A stretch of DNA of 42,091 nucleotides, taken from the NCBI GenBank assembly GCA_903819565.1, contig CAIJDY010000102.1, forward strand, positions 1 to 42,091, in the 5' to 3' direction. Positions 41,677 through 42,091 of this stretch are shown here, piece after piece. Within the stretch, counting starts at the first letter, position 1. Every line of letters begins with the position of its first letter. Position numbers and translations under genes: made by a program. The stretch comes from Candidatus Omnitrophota bacterium (GTDB lineage: Bacteria > Omnitrophota > Omnitrophia > Omnitrophales > Aquincolibacteriaceae). The notes beneath the pieces were generated by a model that saw nothing but the letters and a program-made list of their open reading frames with translations, searched no databases and was not told the DNA's origin.

Positions 41677-41954
41677 AAAATCTAATAAAAAGAACTCAGG
41701 AAAAAGGTTTTATCCTGATCGCGGTGTATATGGCCGCGATCTTCGTCTGTATTTTTTCAGTCGTTTTTTTTGGGAGGCACCAGGCCGCCATCCAGGCTAC
41801 AGAACGGTATCAGAACAGGATCCTTGCCTTTAATGCTGCAGAAGCCGCCATTGATCATGCCCTTTGGGAACTTACGACGGACAGCGCCTCACGGCGAACC
41901 AGTACGGCAACGGCAGCCTATACCCCCCAGACGGCCACCTCCCTGGGACAGTGA
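41673..41954 (+). pseudogene. PilX-like gene truncated by an IS21-type element
   Basis: Only 93 residues remain: leader MKNLIKRTQEKG, helix FILIAVYMAAIFVCIFSVVF without Glu at +5, then RYQNRILAFNAAEAAIDHAL, the equivalent of the YYIADAG segment in the first cassette's PilX-like protein. The frame ends in TGA at 41952-41954, which is the first triplet of the inserted element's terminus, so the stop is supplied by the insertion. The intact protein was probably several hundred residues long, judging from its counterpart of 430 residues. The rest of the gene should lie beyond the element, outside the window. Confidence 0.8.
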
Positions 41955-41959
41955 TGGGC

Positions 41960-41999
41960 GACAATTAGAATTCCCGACTGACGACAATTAGAATTCCCG
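41960..41999 (+). repeat. Two direct repeats in the IS21 left end
   Basis: GACAATTAGAATTCCCG occurs at 41960-41976 and again, identical, at 41983-41999. Multiple short repeats near each terminus are characteristic of IS21 elements and are taken as transposase-binding sites. Confidence 0.85.
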
Positions 42000-42048
42000 G
42001 TCTGGCGTAACGCAATAGACTGCTCGAGCTTACTCAAAGGAGGCTCGA

Positions 42049-42091
42049 ATGGTCACAGACCAACAGGTCAGGAGGTTACACATGCTCATCA
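42049..42091 (+). CDS. istA: IS21-family transposase IstA, N-terminal fragment
   Basis: ATG 42049 behind AAAGGAGGCTCGA opens the frame MVTDQQVRRLHMLI, which continues past the window edge. This matches the usual start of IS21-type IstA proteins (MVTDEQV followed by a helix-turn-helix region). IstA is the DDE transposase acting with the ATPase IstB. Only 14 residues are visible, but the terminal repeats next to it support the call. Confidence 0.75.
   Translation, partial: MVTDQQVRRLHMLI

Larger units (their letters stand above)
41952..42091 (+). mobile_element. Left end of an IS21-family insertion sequence
   Basis: From TGATGGGCGACAATTAG onwards the sequence has the build of an IS21-type left end: a TG terminus, two copies of a 17-base binding-site-like repeat 23 bases apart, a short untranslated stretch, a strong ribosome binding site and the start of an IstA-like gene reading inward. 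The right end is outside the window, so length and target-site duplication cannot be seen. Confidence 0.8.

Noticed and set aside
1-42091. CRISPR arrays, tRNA or rRNA genes
   Set aside because: No regularly spaced repeats, no cloverleaf with a T-loop motif and no rRNA-like stretch was noticed. A covariance-model or tRNA scan was not possible.

Overview
The window reads as a chromosomal segment of a Gram-negative-type, GC-rich uncultured bacterium. Outer-membrane parts are present (a TolC-like channel, an OprB-type porin, an RND pump). A TIGR04073-type exosortase-associated protein, large GT-C/TPR membrane glycosyltransferases, an AmmeMemoRadiSam system and bacterial GIDE-domain and TIGR04073-type genes together suggest Omnitrophota (candidate OP3) or a PVC-superphylum relative. 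The placement is an inference from gene content. No rRNA, tRNA or CRISPR array was recognised.

Layout. (1) 1-7.8 kb, minus strand, housekeeping: an interrupted COX24-like small basic ORF, hisG (long form) with a near-consensus promoter, an MgtC-family membrane protein, tsaD, the gatC-gatA-gatB amidotransferase operon with its own promoter, and a GT-C/TPR protein. (2) 7.85-14.1 kb, minus strand: a tightly coupled operon of DUF134 regulator, Acr3 arsenite exporter, TolC-like channel, RND pump and DUF2892 membrane protein. Three of its four junctions are ATGA overlaps. It is driven by a TTGACA/TATTAT promoter whose -10 box is overlapped by a perfect 20-bp palindrome. (3) 14.2-15.6 kb: an OprB-like porin. 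(4) 15.66-19.73 kb: an iron-uptake operon of fur, feoA, feoA, feoB and a FeoB-associated Cys-rich protein, followed by a C-terminal relic of a second feoB and a second Cys-rich protein. A consensus-like promoter and an imperfect dyad precede fur. (5) 19.8-24.4 kb: a small membrane protein, a palindromic GCGTATAG-type repeat, a Upf1-like SF1 helicase with a one-base frameshift, a YjbQ-family protein and a second GT-C protein. (6) 24.4-36.6 kb: the TIGR04073 protein with a terminator, a fused AmmeMemoRadiSam B-A protein, an HD-GYP phosphodiesterase, a cupin and AzgA-type purine permease pair on the plus strand, a heptad-repeat coiled-coil protein, a GIDE-domain protein, the AmmeMemoRadiSam radical SAM enzyme (plus strand), a CYTH protein overlapping a GAF histidine kinase, an AsmA-like protein and a Kef-type antiporter. 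(7) 36.6-42.1 kb, plus strand: two successive minor-pilin cassettes of the same order (PilV-like, PilW-like, PilX-like), each preceded by unusually AT-rich DNA. The second cassette is cut off in its PilX-like gene by the left end of an IS21-family element that runs off the window.

The points most worth following are the palindrome-controlled DUF134/Acr3/TolC/RND/DUF2892 operon that lacks a periplasmic adaptor gene, the decayed second Feo module, the tandem pilin cassettes with an IS21 hit, the helicase frameshift and the split AmmeMemoRadiSam locus.
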